Shown: positions 18,674 through 27,935, counted from the first letter of the stretch. The stretch: DNA of 64,000 bases from Geobacter argillaceus (GCF_007830735.1 NZ_VLLN01000019.1:29566-93565), one strand, 5' to 3'. A program made the numbers and translations. The notes: generated by a model not told the origin, from the letters alone.

Positions 18674-19636
18674 CTAATCGTTGGCCTCGCAGGGTCGCTC
18701 CTCAGCAACCACCGACCTGTTTTCCTTACCTGCCCCTCGCAGATGCGGTCTGCTCACCAGGGCTATCCCGATCAACACCAGCACGGCGCCAATGCCAAAA
18801 AAAAGATCGATTGCTTCGTGCAGCAGGAGCACCCCGAACGACACTCCGAACAGGGGGGACAAAAACAGGAACACTGACAGCTGCGAAGCGTTGTAGCGCC
18901 GCAACAGAGAAAACCAGGCCAAAAATGCCGCGAATGTCACCACAACGCCTTGGAACAGCAGGCTCGTCCAGGCAATGCCGGTCATGGTAAACCTGTCTGC
19001 CTGCCCCGAAAGTACGGCATAGCAGAGGCAGATGATAAAAGCAGCAACAAGCTGGTAGAGAAGTGTCTTGGTCGAAGGAGCCTCGGACAAACGCGAACAG
19101 CGTATGAGCACCGTTGTGGCGGCCCACAGGATGCCGGCAAAAACACCCAGGGTATCACCCCAAAGTATACGCGGACTGATACCGGTCAGGAATGAACCAC
19201 CCGTGAATGCCAGCGCAACGCCGGAAAAAGCGATTGCGATGCCTATCCATTGATGACGGCGAAGACGCTCGGAAGGCTTGAACCAGTGAAGCGTCAGCGC
19301 CGTAAATATGGGCGCTGTGTACAGGAATACAGACATATGCGAGGCTGTCGTGTAACGGAGTCCCTCTGCCACGCAGACAAACTCCAATGAAAAGGCCAGC
19401 CCCGCGATGATCCCGGGGAGCAGGGTCCCATCCCGCAGGCTAAACACTCCCTTACCGCACATGATGACAATGCAGACCAGGAATGAGCTGATCCCGAAAC
19501 GCAAGGCTATCTGCAGGATCGGCGAGATGTCGGGCGCGGCCGCCTTGATCGCCACCTGATGCAGCCCCAACACCATGCACAGGAAGATCATGCAGGCGAC
19601 CCCGAATCCATCCAGGTGTTTCCGTTCAACAGTCAC
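18674..19636 (-). CDS. EamA/DMT family transporter
   Basis: 320 residues with ten predicted helices arranged as two EamA repeats; RYTTASHMSVFLYTAPIFTAL and LFLSPLFGVSFGVLLLHEAI are the conserved ends of each repeat. Members export amino acids, metabolites or drugs; the substrate is unknown. The start is GTG at 19636 with GGAGG upstream. The tail is charged and cytoplasmic. Confidence 0.88.
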   Translation of the reverse strand: MTVERKHLDGFGVACMIFLCMVLGLHQVAIKAAAPDISPILQIALRFGISSFLVCIVIMCGKGVFSLRDGTLLPGIIAGLAFSLEFVCVAEGLRYTTASHMSVFLYTAPIFTALTLHWFKPSERLRRHQWIGIAIAFSGVALAFTGGSFLTGISPRILWGDTLGVFAGILWAATTVLIRCSRLSEAPSTKTLLYQLVAAFIICLCYAVLSGQADRFTMTGIAWTSLLFQGVVVTFAAFLAWFSLLRRYNASQLSVFLFLSPLFGVSFGVLLLHEAIDLFFGIGAVLVLIGIALVSRPHLRGAGKENRSVVAEERPCEAND

Positions 19637-19764
19637 CGTCTGCCTCCTCCGGTCTCTTGCGACTATGATCAGGTCAAAATGCGTGGCACGTTCATGATTG
19701 AAAACCTGTTGTCAGCCATGCAGTTAGGCAAAATTAGCCACCACTAACGGTAAAGATTCAATAG

Positions 19765-19802
19765 ATCAAAGGGGCCTTCCCGGATAGGAAAGCCCCTTTG
19801 AT
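19765..19802. terminator. hairpin between mobA and the DMT gene
   Basis: ATCAAAGGGGC / GCCCCTTTGAT, an 11-bp stem extended by TTCC/GGAA, lies 41 bp downstream of the mobA stop on the minus strand. No clear U-run follows, so it may be a weak terminator or an mRNA-protecting hairpin. Confidence 0.6.
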
Positions 19803-19842
19803 GCAAAGTTGCAGGCTTGGAGAGCGGTTGGTTAACGCCGGC

Positions 19843-20466
19843 CTACAAGGAGTGTGCAAGCGGGATGATCCCCTCCTTCGGCGACTCCTTCTTGCCGTTT
19901 CTCAGCCGGAAATAGTCTTCCGGCGTATTGATATTGATGAATGAATTGAACTCGGGATCAAAGGGTGCGATCTCTTCGGGCAGGAGCTCCCGGACGCAGA
20001 CCCTCGACATGAGGCCTACCACCCGCCTGTTTGTCCCGCTCTGAAGCAGTTCCTCAAGCGCCGGCAGACACGCCTTCCGGTAGAGGGCATGCAGCGGCTC
20101 GAACCCCTTGTCGGTTGAGGGGATGATGAGGTCTGCCCCGGTGACGAGGGATACCTGGTACCGGATCAGTTCCGCATTCAGATGCGGCATGTCGCAGGCC
20201 ACAACAAAGATTGCCGGGTCGTTGCTGTGGATCAGCCCCGAGTGTATCCCCGCCAGCACCCCTTTGCCCGGGCAGAGATCCGAGACTTTCCGACAGGGGA
20301 GGAACGCGTACTGTTCCGGCGAGTTGGTGACGACGATCACCTCCTCGAACAGCTTCGCCAGGGTCCGGTATATCCCCTCGATAAACCGGACACCTTTCTG
20401 GGGAAGGAGCGCCTTGTTGCTCCCCATTCGGCTGGAAGCCCCGCCGGCAAGGATGACGCCGGTCAC
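19843..20466 (-). CDS. mobA: molybdenum cofactor guanylyltransferase MobA
   Basis: About 207 residues. TGVILAGGASSRMGSNKALL is the nucleotidyltransferase signature, with VVACDMPHL as the metal-binding motif. It attaches GMP to molybdopterin, giving the bis-MGD cofactor used by the DMSO-reductase family enzyme in the same cluster. The GTG at 20466 is chosen: it follows the fdhD stop by 13 bp, has GGAAGG upstream and gives the normal family N-terminus. ATG codons at 20517 and 20544 lie inside fdhD and would add unrelated residues. Confidence 0.88.
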   Translation of the reverse strand: MTGVILAGGASSRMGSNKALLPQKGVRFIEGIYRTLAKLFEEVIVVTNSPEQYAFLPCRKVSDLCPGKGVLAGIHSGLIHSNDPAIFVVACDMPHLNAELIRYQVSLVTGADLIIPSTDKGFEPLHALYRKACLPALEELLQSGTNRRVVGLMSRVCVRELLPEEIAPFDPEFNSFININTPEDYFRLRNGKKESPKEGIIPLAHSL

Positions 20467-20479
20467 CCCCTTGACCTTC

Positions 20480-21253
20480 CTACTGAGATGCAATCTGCAA
20501 TCGCTCGGGATGGGCATAAATATCGAACCTCCCTGCCCTGACATAACCGATCAGGGTGATGCCGGCAGCATCTGCTATTTTTATCGCCATACTGGTCGGA
20601 GAGGTGCGGGAAGCGATCAGCGTGATCCCGAGCAGGGCCGCCTTGGCCACCATCTCCGAGGAAACCCTCCCCGACGTGACCAGCATCATGCCGGCCAGGT
20701 CGATCCCCTTCAGAAGTGCCTCCCCGGCTATCCGGTCAATGGTGTTGTGACGCCCGAGATCCTCGGCGTAGAGACAGAGGCTGTCAAAACCCACGGCTGC
20801 TGAATGCATGCCGCCATGGTTACTGTACCTCTGCGCCGCCTTGGCCATTTCGTCCATCATGCTGAACAGTGCATCCGGCGAAAAAGTTCTGTCCTGGTCA
20901 ACAGTCCCACCCTGGAGCGCCTTGGGGATGGTGAAGGTAATCCCGGTGCCGCAGCCGGAGGTGAGCACCGGCTTCAGCTTCTCCGGCAGCTCCCCCTTGA
21001 TCTCGACCTTGGCAACGCCGAAGTCGGTGCAGACGGAGAGGAGCTTGAAATCCTCCACCCGCTCCACGAACCCCTGGAGCCGGAGGAACCCGGCGACCAG
21101 GAAACGGAGATCGTGGGGAGAGGCGATCAGGGTGGCGATCTCCCGGCCGTTCACGTTCAGGGGCAGCGGAAACTCCTCCACCACCTCCCGCTCCCGTGGT
21201 GTCAGCTGGCCTGTGCCGTTACTGTCTTTGCTGTAGCTGTAGATGCTGATCAT
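20480..21253 (-). CDS. fdhD: formate dehydrogenase accessory sulfurtransferase FdhD
   Basis: 257 residues with DLRFLVAGFLRLQG, GGMHSAAVG, AEDLGRHNTIDRIAGEAL and TSGRVSSEMVAKAA, the conserved blocks of FdhD, which passes sulfur from IscS to bis-MGD and activates formate dehydrogenase-type enzymes. In E. coli the sulfur shuttle uses a CxxC motif; here the site reads SGCGTG, with the second Cys replaced by Gly104. It is downstream of actP and just upstream of mobA, and so sits with the molybdoenzyme at 23.7-25.7 kb that it probably serves. Confidence 0.92.
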   Translation of the reverse strand: MISIYSYSKDSNGTGQLTPREREVVEEFPLPLNVNGREIATLIASPHDLRFLVAGFLRLQGFVERVEDFKLLSVCTDFGVAKVEIKGELPEKLKPVLTSGCGTGITFTIPKALQGGTVDQDRTFSPDALFSMMDEMAKAAQRYSNHGGMHSAAVGFDSLCLYAEDLGRHNTIDRIAGEALLKGIDLAGMMLVTSGRVSSEMVAKAALLGITLIASRTSPTSMAIKIADAAGITLIGYVRAGRFDIYAHPERLQIASQ

Positions 21254-21289
21254 GGCTCATACCTCTGAGTCCTGCAAACTCGTTCAGCC

Positions 21290-23254
21290 CTAATGTACAT
21301 CCGCTTTCGCAATGCCGAGCCCCGTGTTCTGGCGAATGAAGAGTTCGTCGAACATCTCCTCGTTTCGCCGGCTGCCGAAGACGAGAGTAACGATAAACGT
21401 GATCATGAAACCGAACGGTACCGAGACGATCGCCGGGTTCTTGAGCGGGAACAGTGGGGCATCGAGCCCGACCAGGGAGGTGCCGTTCCTGTTCCTGGCA
21501 TAATCGGTACGCGCCTTGGCCAGGGTCTGCAACTCCGTTTCCGACAGCAGCAGACCTGCAGTCTGCTTTTGTTCCAATGTTACAATGGTTTTTTGCGCAT
21601 CGGCAGCAATTTTTTTCGGGTAGGTCATATTTGGAGAGACCATCACCAGACCGATGGTGACGGCCGCACCGACCATCAGCCCGCTGACGATACCGGCGGT
21701 ATTCAGCCTCTTCCAGAACAGGGCGAGCAGGATCACCGGGAAGTTGCTGGAAGCTGCCACGGCAAAGGCGAGCGAGGCCAGGACTACGACATTCTGCTTT
21801 TCACAGGCAATCGCCAGCAGGATCGCGATAGCCCCCACCCCAGCCGAAGCCATTTTGGCAACCTTTACCTGGGTCTTCTGGTCGGCATTGCCATCCTTGA
21901 TGATGTTGACGTACAGGTCATGGGCAATGGCCGCGGAAGAAGCCAGGACCAGCCCCGACACGACCGCAATGATGGTGGCAAAGGCCACGGCACAGAGAAA
22001 GGCCAGCAGGAGGTCGCCGCCGATGGTTCCCGGACCGCCGCCGATCAACTGGGCCATCATCAGCGCCGCCATGTTGCCGCCCTTGTCAATGGCCATGATA
22101 TGCTGCGGCGTCACGTAGACGGCCGCGCCGAGCCCCAGGAACGTCACCATTAACTGGAAAATGGCGATCAGACTCATGGCGACGACAACGCTCTTGCGCG
22201 CCGCCTGGGCATTGGGCACGGTAAAAAAGCGCATCATGATGTGCGGCAGGCCGGCAACACCGAGGAACATGGCGATGCCGAGTGAGATCTGGTCAAGGGG
22301 ATCCTTGAGAAACAGTCCCATTTCAAGAAAGCGCTGGCCGTAGTCGAAACCCTGTACCGCCGAGGGATGCTTCAGAAGCGTCCGCACATGGTCCTGAACC
22401 GCCGTGTTGTCCGCAACCTTGTCCAGGAGAGCGACCGGGTTCATACCCGACTTCCAGAGTACGGCTCCGGCCAGGATGATGGCAGTGAATATCAGCAGCG
22501 CCGCCTTTATGATCTGGACATAGGTGGTGGCCTTCATCCCGCCGAAGCTGACATAGACGACGATCAGGATGCCGACGCCGACAACGGCCACATTGTAGGG
22601 AATGCCGAGCAGAAGCTGCATCAGCTTGCCCGCACCCACCATCTGGACCAGCATATAAAACGAGGACAGGACCACCGCCGAAACCGATGCGGCACCGCGG
22701 ACCATTTTGGACGGCGAACGGAACGACAGGATGTCGCCCAAGGTGTATTTGCCGGCATTGCGGCACGGTTCGGCGATGATCAGGAGAATCGTGAGGAAGC
22801 AGACCGTTGGACCGGCCGCATACATGAACCCGTCGAGGCCGAAGAGGGAGATGAGCCCGGTGGTCCCGAGGAAGGTGGCGGCCGACAGGGTGTCGCCGGC
22901 AATGGCCCAACCGTTCTGCAGGCCTGATATACCTCCACCGGCGGCGTAGTAATCGGACGCAGTCTTTGTCTTGCCCGACGTCCAGACCAGAATCACGACC
23001 GTGGTGGCGATAATCGCCAGAAACATGCTGATGGTGAACACCCGATTGGTCTTGAGCTCCTTTGCCGGCAGAGCCGGTTTGGCGCTGGCCGTGGCCGGAA
23101 TACCCCGCATGGCCGAGGGTGTAGAAGCAGCCGAGACTGCTACGGACGCTACTGTCACCTGGCCGGGAGCTGCCACCTTCGGTGCCGGTTCAGCAGCAAA
23201 GGCAACGGTGCAAAGCACCCCCAGAACTATAAACAGCAATGCTATCTTCTTCAT
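21290..23254 (-). CDS. actP: sodium/solute symporter, acetate permease ActP type
   Basis: 654 residues. There is a cleavable-looking signal sequence (ALLFIVLGVLCTVAFAAEP) and an Ala/Pro-rich stretch to about residue 65, then SSS-family helices with ASDYYAAGGGISGLQNGWAI and GDTLSAATFLGTTGLI (the sodium-site region), and further down GLPHIMMRFFTVPNAQAARK. It takes up acetate or other short monocarboxylates with sodium. The GTG/ATG region overlaps the DUF485 stop by four bases, which is the standard YjcH-ActP pairing. An extra loop of about 60 residues precedes the last helix. Confidence 0.9.
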   Translation of the reverse strand: MKKIALLFIVLGVLCTVAFAAEPAPKVAAPGQVTVASVAVSAASTPSAMRGIPATASAKPALPAKELKTNRVFTISMFLAIIATTVVILVWTSGKTKTASDYYAAGGGISGLQNGWAIAGDTLSAATFLGTTGLISLFGLDGFMYAAGPTVCFLTILLIIAEPCRNAGKYTLGDILSFRSPSKMVRGAASVSAVVLSSFYMLVQMVGAGKLMQLLLGIPYNVAVVGVGILIVVYVSFGGMKATTYVQIIKAALLIFTAIILAGAVLWKSGMNPVALLDKVADNTAVQDHVRTLLKHPSAVQGFDYGQRFLEMGLFLKDPLDQISLGIAMFLGVAGLPHIMMRFFTVPNAQAARKSVVVAMSLIAIFQLMVTFLGLGAAVYVTPQHIMAIDKGGNMAALMMAQLIGGGPGTIGGDLLLAFLCAVAFATIIAVVSGLVLASSAAIAHDLYVNIIKDGNADQKTQVKVAKMASAGVGAIAILLAIACEKQNVVVLASLAFAVAASSNFPVILLALFWKRLNTAGIVSGLMVGAAVTIGLVMVSPNMTYPKKIAADAQKTIVTLEQKQTAGLLLSETELQTLAKARTDYARNRNGTSLVGLDAPLFPLKNPAIVSVPFGFMITFIVTLVFGSRRNEEMFDELFIRQNTGLGIAKADVH

Positions 23255-23574
23255 CGGCCCCTCCCCGGCTCCAGTTCTTCCAACAGTTCTCTGGTGAGAG
23301 GATCGAATACCTTATTAGTCCGGTACGTGTAGTAAACAGCGATTGCCACTGTCACGAAAAACTGCACGACGCAGAACAGGTACCCCAGGTTCATCCTGCC
23401 GACAAGCCTCGTCTTGAAGATGTCCGGGGCGTAAGCGGCGCCAAGGGTCAGCAGAAAGTAAGGAATCGCTCCGAATACCCAGAGTCCGAAAAGGAACCGG
23501 CTCTTCTTGCGATGCAACGTGACAAACTTCGGATTCTTGGCGATGCTTTTCCAATCGTAATCTGGTTCTGACAT
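23251..23574 (-). CDS. DUF485 membrane protein (YjcH type)
   Basis: 107 residues with two transmembrane helices (FGLWVFGAIPYFLLTLGAAY and LGYLFCVVQFFVTVAIAVYY) and the charged DUF485 ends. This family is almost always encoded directly before ActP, as here, and is thought to assist the permease. The start at 23574 has AAGGAG upstream; the frame stays open to 23712, but that part overlaps the end of the molybdoenzyme gene. Confidence 0.88.
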   Translation of the reverse strand: MSEPDYDWKSIAKNPKFVTLHRKKSRFLFGLWVFGAIPYFLLTLGAAYAPDIFKTRLVGRMNLGYLFCVVQFFVTVAIAVYYTYRTNKVFDPLTRELLEELEPGRGR

Positions 23575-23687
23575 CAAGCTACTCCTTATCTTTGCCGGGA
23601 GGACCGGTATCATGGGGCCGGTCCCACCATCTATGGTTACTGGTACGGCGTAAGAAACAGCGGCTATTGGCTTATCTGGCGTTAGCG

Positions 23688-25739
23688 TCAGGCGGCCTTG
23701 CTCACCGAGCACATGAGCGATTTCACGTCGGGATACCCGAGGATCTCTTCCCGACAGTCGGTATCGGTGAGCAGGTTGGCGTTGGCCTCACCTGACCAGC
23801 CATGGGGGACGAAGATGCACCCTTCCGCCACCCGCTCGTCCAGCGCCACCTTCATCCTGACCTTGCCGCGGTTGGTTTCGATGATGATATCGTCACCGGT
23901 GGCCAGACCGTACTGCGTGCCGGTCGCCATCCCCACCTCGGCAACCGGGTCCGGGGTTTCCGCCTTCAGGGCGTCTACCCCCCGGAACTGGGAGTGCACG
24001 TAATAGTAGTTGCGATGGCCCGTGGAGAGGATGAGCGGATATTTCTCCAGGAACTCCTTGCTGCTGCGCTTCGGACTCCTCTCCGGCTCGATGTAGACCG
24101 GCAGAGGGTTCGCACCGACATGCTCCAGGGCTGAACTGTAGATCTTGATCTTGCCGGTGGGGGTGGCGAAGATGCCGTCCCGCACCTCGTACTTCTTTTT
24201 GCCGTAGTAGAGACCTTCCGGCTGCTCGTTAAGCATCTGCTCGAAGGTGATGCCCGAGGGTCCGAGCTCGAACTGGATCAGCTCCTCCTCGCTCTGCCAC
24301 GGGAACTGATCGCCCAGCCCGAGCCTCTTGGCAAGCTCGGTGAACACCTTCCACTCGGACCAGCTCTCCCCGATCGGCTCGATGGCCTTCTTGCGGAGCA
24401 TCAGGAACGGCAGGCAGTGGCAGACGTTGTAGGTATAGGCAAGGCCCCATTTTTCCAGGTGCGAGCAGGCAGGCAGCACATAGTGGGCCTCCTGGGCGGT
24501 CTCGGTCATGAACATGTCGTGCACCACCAGCAGGTCCAGACGCCGGAACGATTCGCGGAAGGCGTTGGAATCGGCCATGGAGACCAGCGGGTTCCCCCCC
24601 ACCACGTAAAACGCCTTCAGCTTGTCGGGAATCGCCTCCGGCACCATGGTGATGACGCCATACGGGCTCTTGCGGCCCCAAACCTCGATGAACAGCGGAT
24701 ACTCGTCCATCCCCAGCGGGTCGCCCTCCACGTTGAGCCCGACATTGCCGAAGTGCGGACGCGGGCTGATGACCCAGCCGCCCGGCACGTTGATGTTGCC
24801 GGTGATGGTCTGGAGGACCGAAAAAGCGCGGCTGTTCTGGGTGCCGCCGGCGGTCTGGTCCTGGGTGCAGGTCCCCTGGTAGATGGACGCCCCCTTGGTG
24901 GTGGCAAACATCCGCGCCAGCTCCCGGATCTTGTCGGCCGGGACCCAGGTGATCTCCTCGGCCCATTCCGGGGTGAACGGCTCGATGTGCGGCACCAGCT
25001 TGTCGTAGCCGGAGGTATGCTTGTCGACGAAGTCGTGGTCGACAAGGTCTTCCTTGATGATGACGTGCATCATTGCCATGGCCATGGCGCCGTCGGTGCC
25101 GGGGCGGATCTTCAGGTACATGTCGGCCTGATCGGCCAGCGGTATCCGCCGGGGGTCGATCACCACCAGCTTCGCCCCTTTGGCCAGGTTCCGTTCCAGG
25201 GCGAGTTTCAGGGGAAAGTCGCTGGCATCGGGGTTGTGGCCCCAGAGGATATACAGCTTGGAATCGAGCTCCTCAGTGGGGTACTTGCCGAAGGTGATCT
25301 GCCTGGTGCGTATCCGCATCCGGTAGCAGATGCTCTCCACCGAAAAGAAGTTCGGCGAGCCGAAGGCGGCCTTGAACCGCTGGGTCAGCTGCGCCATCTC
25401 CAGGTTCTCGACGCCGATGGAACCGCTGAACACCCCGAGAACGCTGGGTCCGAACTCCTCCTTCAGCTTGAGGAGCTTGGCGGCGATCTCATCCAGCGCC
25501 TGCTCCCAGCTGACCGGAACGAACTTCCCGTCGACCTTTTTCAGCGGCGTCTTGATCCTGTTGGGGGAGTATATATGCGTGAGTGCCGCCTCCCCCTTGG
25601 GACAGAGCTGCCCGTCATTGATCGGGTGACCTTCCAGCCCCTCGACCTTGACGGCCGTGCCGTCCTCGACGGTCACCCTGGTGCCGCAACTGTGATAACA
25701 GAGGGTACAATCGGTAAGAACCTGCTGTGTCGATGCCAT
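23688..25739 (-). CDS. molybdopterin (bis-MGD) oxidoreductase, DMSO reductase family, substrate unknown
   Basis: 683 residues. C11, C14, C18 and C46 bind one [4Fe-4S] cluster. C138 in SVESICYRM is the likely Mo/W ligand. LYILWGHNPDASDF, VVIDPRRIPLADQADMYLKI and the C-terminal molydopterin-binding domain (MATGTQYGLATGDDIIIETN) complete the fold. There is no Tat signal, so it should be cytoplasmic. Spacing of the ligands resembles acetylene hydratase, but the Asp following the second cluster Cys in that enzyme is Tyr here, so hydratase activity is not supported. Clustering with fdhD, mobA, ptb and buk suggests a role in short-chain acid or aldehyde oxidation (inference). Confidence 0.88.
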   Translation of the reverse strand: MASTQQVLTDCTLCYHSCGTRVTVEDGTAVKVEGLEGHPINDGQLCPKGEAALTHIYSPNRIKTPLKKVDGKFVPVSWEQALDEIAAKLLKLKEEFGPSVLGVFSGSIGVENLEMAQLTQRFKAAFGSPNFFSVESICYRMRIRTRQITFGKYPTEELDSKLYILWGHNPDASDFPLKLALERNLAKGAKLVVIDPRRIPLADQADMYLKIRPGTDGAMAMAMMHVIIKEDLVDHDFVDKHTSGYDKLVPHIEPFTPEWAEEITWVPADKIRELARMFATTKGASIYQGTCTQDQTAGGTQNSRAFSVLQTITGNINVPGGWVISPRPHFGNVGLNVEGDPLGMDEYPLFIEVWGRKSPYGVITMVPEAIPDKLKAFYVVGGNPLVSMADSNAFRESFRRLDLLVVHDMFMTETAQEAHYVLPACSHLEKWGLAYTYNVCHCLPFLMLRKKAIEPIGESWSEWKVFTELAKRLGLGDQFPWQSEEELIQFELGPSGITFEQMLNEQPEGLYYGKKKYEVRDGIFATPTGKIKIYSSALEHVGANPLPVYIEPERSPKRSSKEFLEKYPLILSTGHRNYYYVHSQFRGVDALKAETPDPVAEVGMATGTQYGLATGDDIIIETNRGKVRMKVALDERVAEGCIFVPHGWSGEANANLLTDTDCREEILGYPDVKSLMCSVSKAA

Positions 25740-25758
25740 GACCTGCTCCTTAAATGTG

Positions 25759-26664
25759 TTAGGAAATATACGCTGCCAGGGCGATGGTCAGCAGCATGGT
25801 GTCCGCGGAATCCGTCCTGGAGGTCAGGATGACCGGCGCTTTAGCGCCCATCAGGGCGGTGGCGATCCGCTGCTTGGTGTAGTAGACGAGGCACTTGCGC
25901 AGCGGGTTTGCCGCCAGCAGGTTGGGCATCATGATGATATCTGCATGCCCTCCGACCTCTCCCCCCACCTTTTTGTATTCAGCGGCTTCGACCGAGATGG
26001 CGTTGTCAAAGGCAAAGGGGCCATCAACGATGCAGCCGGTAATCTGGCCACGATCGGCCATTTTGCTCAGGGCTGCGGCCTCGATGGTATCCGGCATGGC
26101 AGGGTTCACCACTTCTACTGCAGATATGACAGCCACCTTGGGGAGTGGATTGCCGAGCTTGTGCGCCAGACCGACCGCATTTTCGATGATTTGCTTTTTT
26201 TCATCCAGCGTTGGCTGCACGTTGATGGCACAATCGGTCAGGAAGCGGAATCCTCCCCCGGCCGGGTCAACTATCTTTTCATAGATGGTAATCTCACTGA
26301 TCACCTTGTTGTCATTGAGCCCTTTTTGTTTGTCGAGTATTGCCCGCATAAAGGTAGCCGTCGGCAGATTGCCCTTCATGATGGCGTTGGCACCACCTGC
26401 CACAACGAGCCTGACGGCCTCTTCGGCGGCTTCCTTCTGATCAGTTATATTGATGATGTTGACACAATGGGAATCAAAGCCGGCTTCGGCGCACATGCTT
26501 TTGATCTTTTCTTCGTTACCGACGAGAATGAATTCGGCAATACCCTCTTCTGTTGCCTTTTTGACGAGCTCTATGACAGTAGTCCCCTCGGGGGCGGCAA
26601 TCGCGACCTTTTTCTTCGGCTTTTCCTGGACGGCGGCAATCAGTTCGTTAAAAGACTTGATCAT
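25759..26664 (-). CDS. ptb: phosphate butyryl/acetyltransferase (Ptb type)
   Basis: 301 residues. Conserved blocks of phosphotransacylases are present: KKVAIAAPEGTTVIELVKKA, GGANAIMKGNLPTATFMRAI and GHADIIMMPNLLAANPLRKC. It exchanges CoA and phosphate on a short-chain acyl group. The gene overlaps nothing, and is 14 bp downstream of buk, with which it forms the standard acyl-CoA / acyl-phosphate / acid pair. The ATG at 26664 is favoured because AAAGGAG lies seven bases upstream; 26670 is possible. Confidence 0.9.
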   Translation of the reverse strand: MIKSFNELIAAVQEKPKKKVAIAAPEGTTVIELVKKATEEGIAEFILVGNEEKIKSMCAEAGFDSHCVNIINITDQKEAAEEAVRLVVAGGANAIMKGNLPTATFMRAILDKQKGLNDNKVISEITIYEKIVDPAGGGFRFLTDCAINVQPTLDEKKQIIENAVGLAHKLGNPLPKVAVISAVEVVNPAMPDTIEAAALSKMADRGQITGCIVDGPFAFDNAISVEAAEYKKVGGEVGGHADIIMMPNLLAANPLRKCLVYYTKQRIATALMGAKAPVILTSRTDSADTMLLTIALAAYIS

Positions 26665-26677
26665 GGTCATGCTCCTT

Positions 26678-27751
26678 TCAGTATGTTGACAGCTGTTCTT
26701 CACCGTTGAAGTAGCGCATCGCACCGGCGGCCAATGCCTCCATCTCGTTCTCGCCCGGATCCAGCAACACCTGGGCGATGAACGAGACCTTTTCCTTCAG
26801 GCTCTCGGTCAGGCGCTTCGAGTAGGCAAGACTGCCGGTGAGGGCAATGGCGTCCACTCGCCCCTCCAGCACGGCCGCACAGGCGCCGATCTCCTTGGCG
26901 ACCTGATAGGCCATTGCTTCGAACACCTCTGCCGCAACGGCATCCCCTCCGGTGATCCTCTTTTCTATCTCAAGACCGCTGGTCGTCCCCAGATAGGACA
27001 CCAGCCCGCCACCACCCTGCACGAGCCTGTAGACCTGTTCCTTCGTGTAGTCGCCGCTGAAGCAGAGCTTGACCAGATCGCCGGCCGGGAGCGTTCCGGC
27101 GCGCTCCGGCGAGAAGGGACCATCGCCATCCAGAGCATTGTTCACATCCACGACCTTGCCGTTTCTGTGCGCCGCCACCGAAATACCCCCACCCAGGTGC
27201 ACGACGATCAGGTTGACCTCGTCGTACCCCTTTCCCAGCCTGGCGGAGATCTTTCTGGCCGTTGCCTTCTGGTTCAGGGCATGGAAACTGCTCTGCCTCG
27301 TTATCTGCGGAATACCCGAATAGCGGGCGAACATGCACATCTCATCCACCGTGGGCGGGTCGACCGTGAGGGCCGGGATATTCAGCTCCTGTCCCAGGTT
27401 GTACGCCACGATGCCGCCGCACATGTTGGGATGCTGGCCGAACTTACCGCTCTTCATGTCGTCGATCATCTCGGGGCAGATGGCATAGATCCCGCCGGGA
27501 ATAGGCTTCATGTTCCCCCCCCGGCTGGCTATACAGTCCAGCTGATCAAGGGTTATACCCTTACCTGAAAGGACACCCAGAATCGTGTTTTTCCTCAGGT
27601 CATACTGATCAATGATCGACGTGAACTGCTTGAGCTCTTCCGCAGAATGGCTCACCGATTCGGTGAACAGCATCTCCCCCGACGTGCTGACACTCACCTT
27701 GGTTGAGGTCGATCCGAGATTAATGACCAGTATTGTCTTTTCTTTTCCCAT
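26678..27751 (-). CDS. buk: butyrate kinase (paralog 1)
   Basis: A 357-residue ASKHA-fold acid kinase. ILVINLGSTSTKVSV is the phosphate-1 loop, IVVHLGGGISVAAHRNGKVV the phosphate-2 motif and AIALTGSLAYSKRL the adenosine motif. It interconverts butyrate (or a related acid) plus ATP with the acyl phosphate. It leads the minus-strand operon buk-ptb-molybdoenzyme-DUF485-actP-fdhD-mobA. AAAAGGAG precedes the start. A close paralog lies in the phenol operon at 56 kb, and most motif blocks are identical between the two. Confidence 0.93.
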   Translation of the reverse strand: MGKEKTILVINLGSTSTKVSVSTSGEMLFTESVSHSAEELKQFTSIIDQYDLRKNTILGVLSGKGITLDQLDCIASRGGNMKPIPGGIYAICPEMIDDMKSGKFGQHPNMCGGIVAYNLGQELNIPALTVDPPTVDEMCMFARYSGIPQITRQSSFHALNQKATARKISARLGKGYDEVNLIVVHLGGGISVAAHRNGKVVDVNNALDGDGPFSPERAGTLPAGDLVKLCFSGDYTKEQVYRLVQGGGGLVSYLGTTSGLEIEKRITGGDAVAAEVFEAMAYQVAKEIGACAAVLEGRVDAIALTGSLAYSKRLTESLKEKVSFIAQVLLDPGENEMEALAAGAMRYFNGEEQLSTY

Positions 27752-27857
27752 ATCCGGCTCCTTTTATGTATTACTCCGCAATGAACAACACCATCAGCCT
27801 TGAGAGGCGTACTTCATATCCGGAAAAGGGCCTATTGGTAAACTAGTACCTTAATGC

Positions 27858-27875
27858 GTACTTTTTGTAAAGTAC
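27858..27875. promoter_or_regulatory. palindrome upstream of buk operon
   Basis: GTACTTT-TTGT-AAAGTAC, perfect seven-base arms, 107 bp upstream of the buk start. It is a candidate operator or small hairpin. The preceding GTACCTTAAT also occurs at 43270-43279 upstream of the GNAT/Rrf2 pair. Confidence 0.4.
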
Positions 27876-27919
27876 ATCCGCACACTGTTCTAATACCGAT
27901 CCACCCATAACCCTTTTAT

Positions 27920-27935
27920 TGCACGGTATATGCCC
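27920..27935 (-). promoter_or_regulatory. possible sigma-54 promoter for buk operon
   Basis: The minus strand reads GGGCATATACCGTGCA, which keeps the GG-N10-GC core of the -24/-12 consensus (TGGCAC-N5-TTGCA) but misses several flanking bases. It lies about 170 bp upstream of buk. Confidence 0.35.

Noticed and set aside
23688..25739. Assignment of the molybdoenzyme as acetylene hydratase
   Set aside because: Ligand Cys spacing is similar, but the key Asp after the second cluster Cys is Tyr15 here and overall motifs are generic.
24417..25832. 471-codon plus-strand frame opposite the molybdoenzyme
   Set aside because: Antisense shadow; the minus-strand product has all Fe-S and cofactor motifs.
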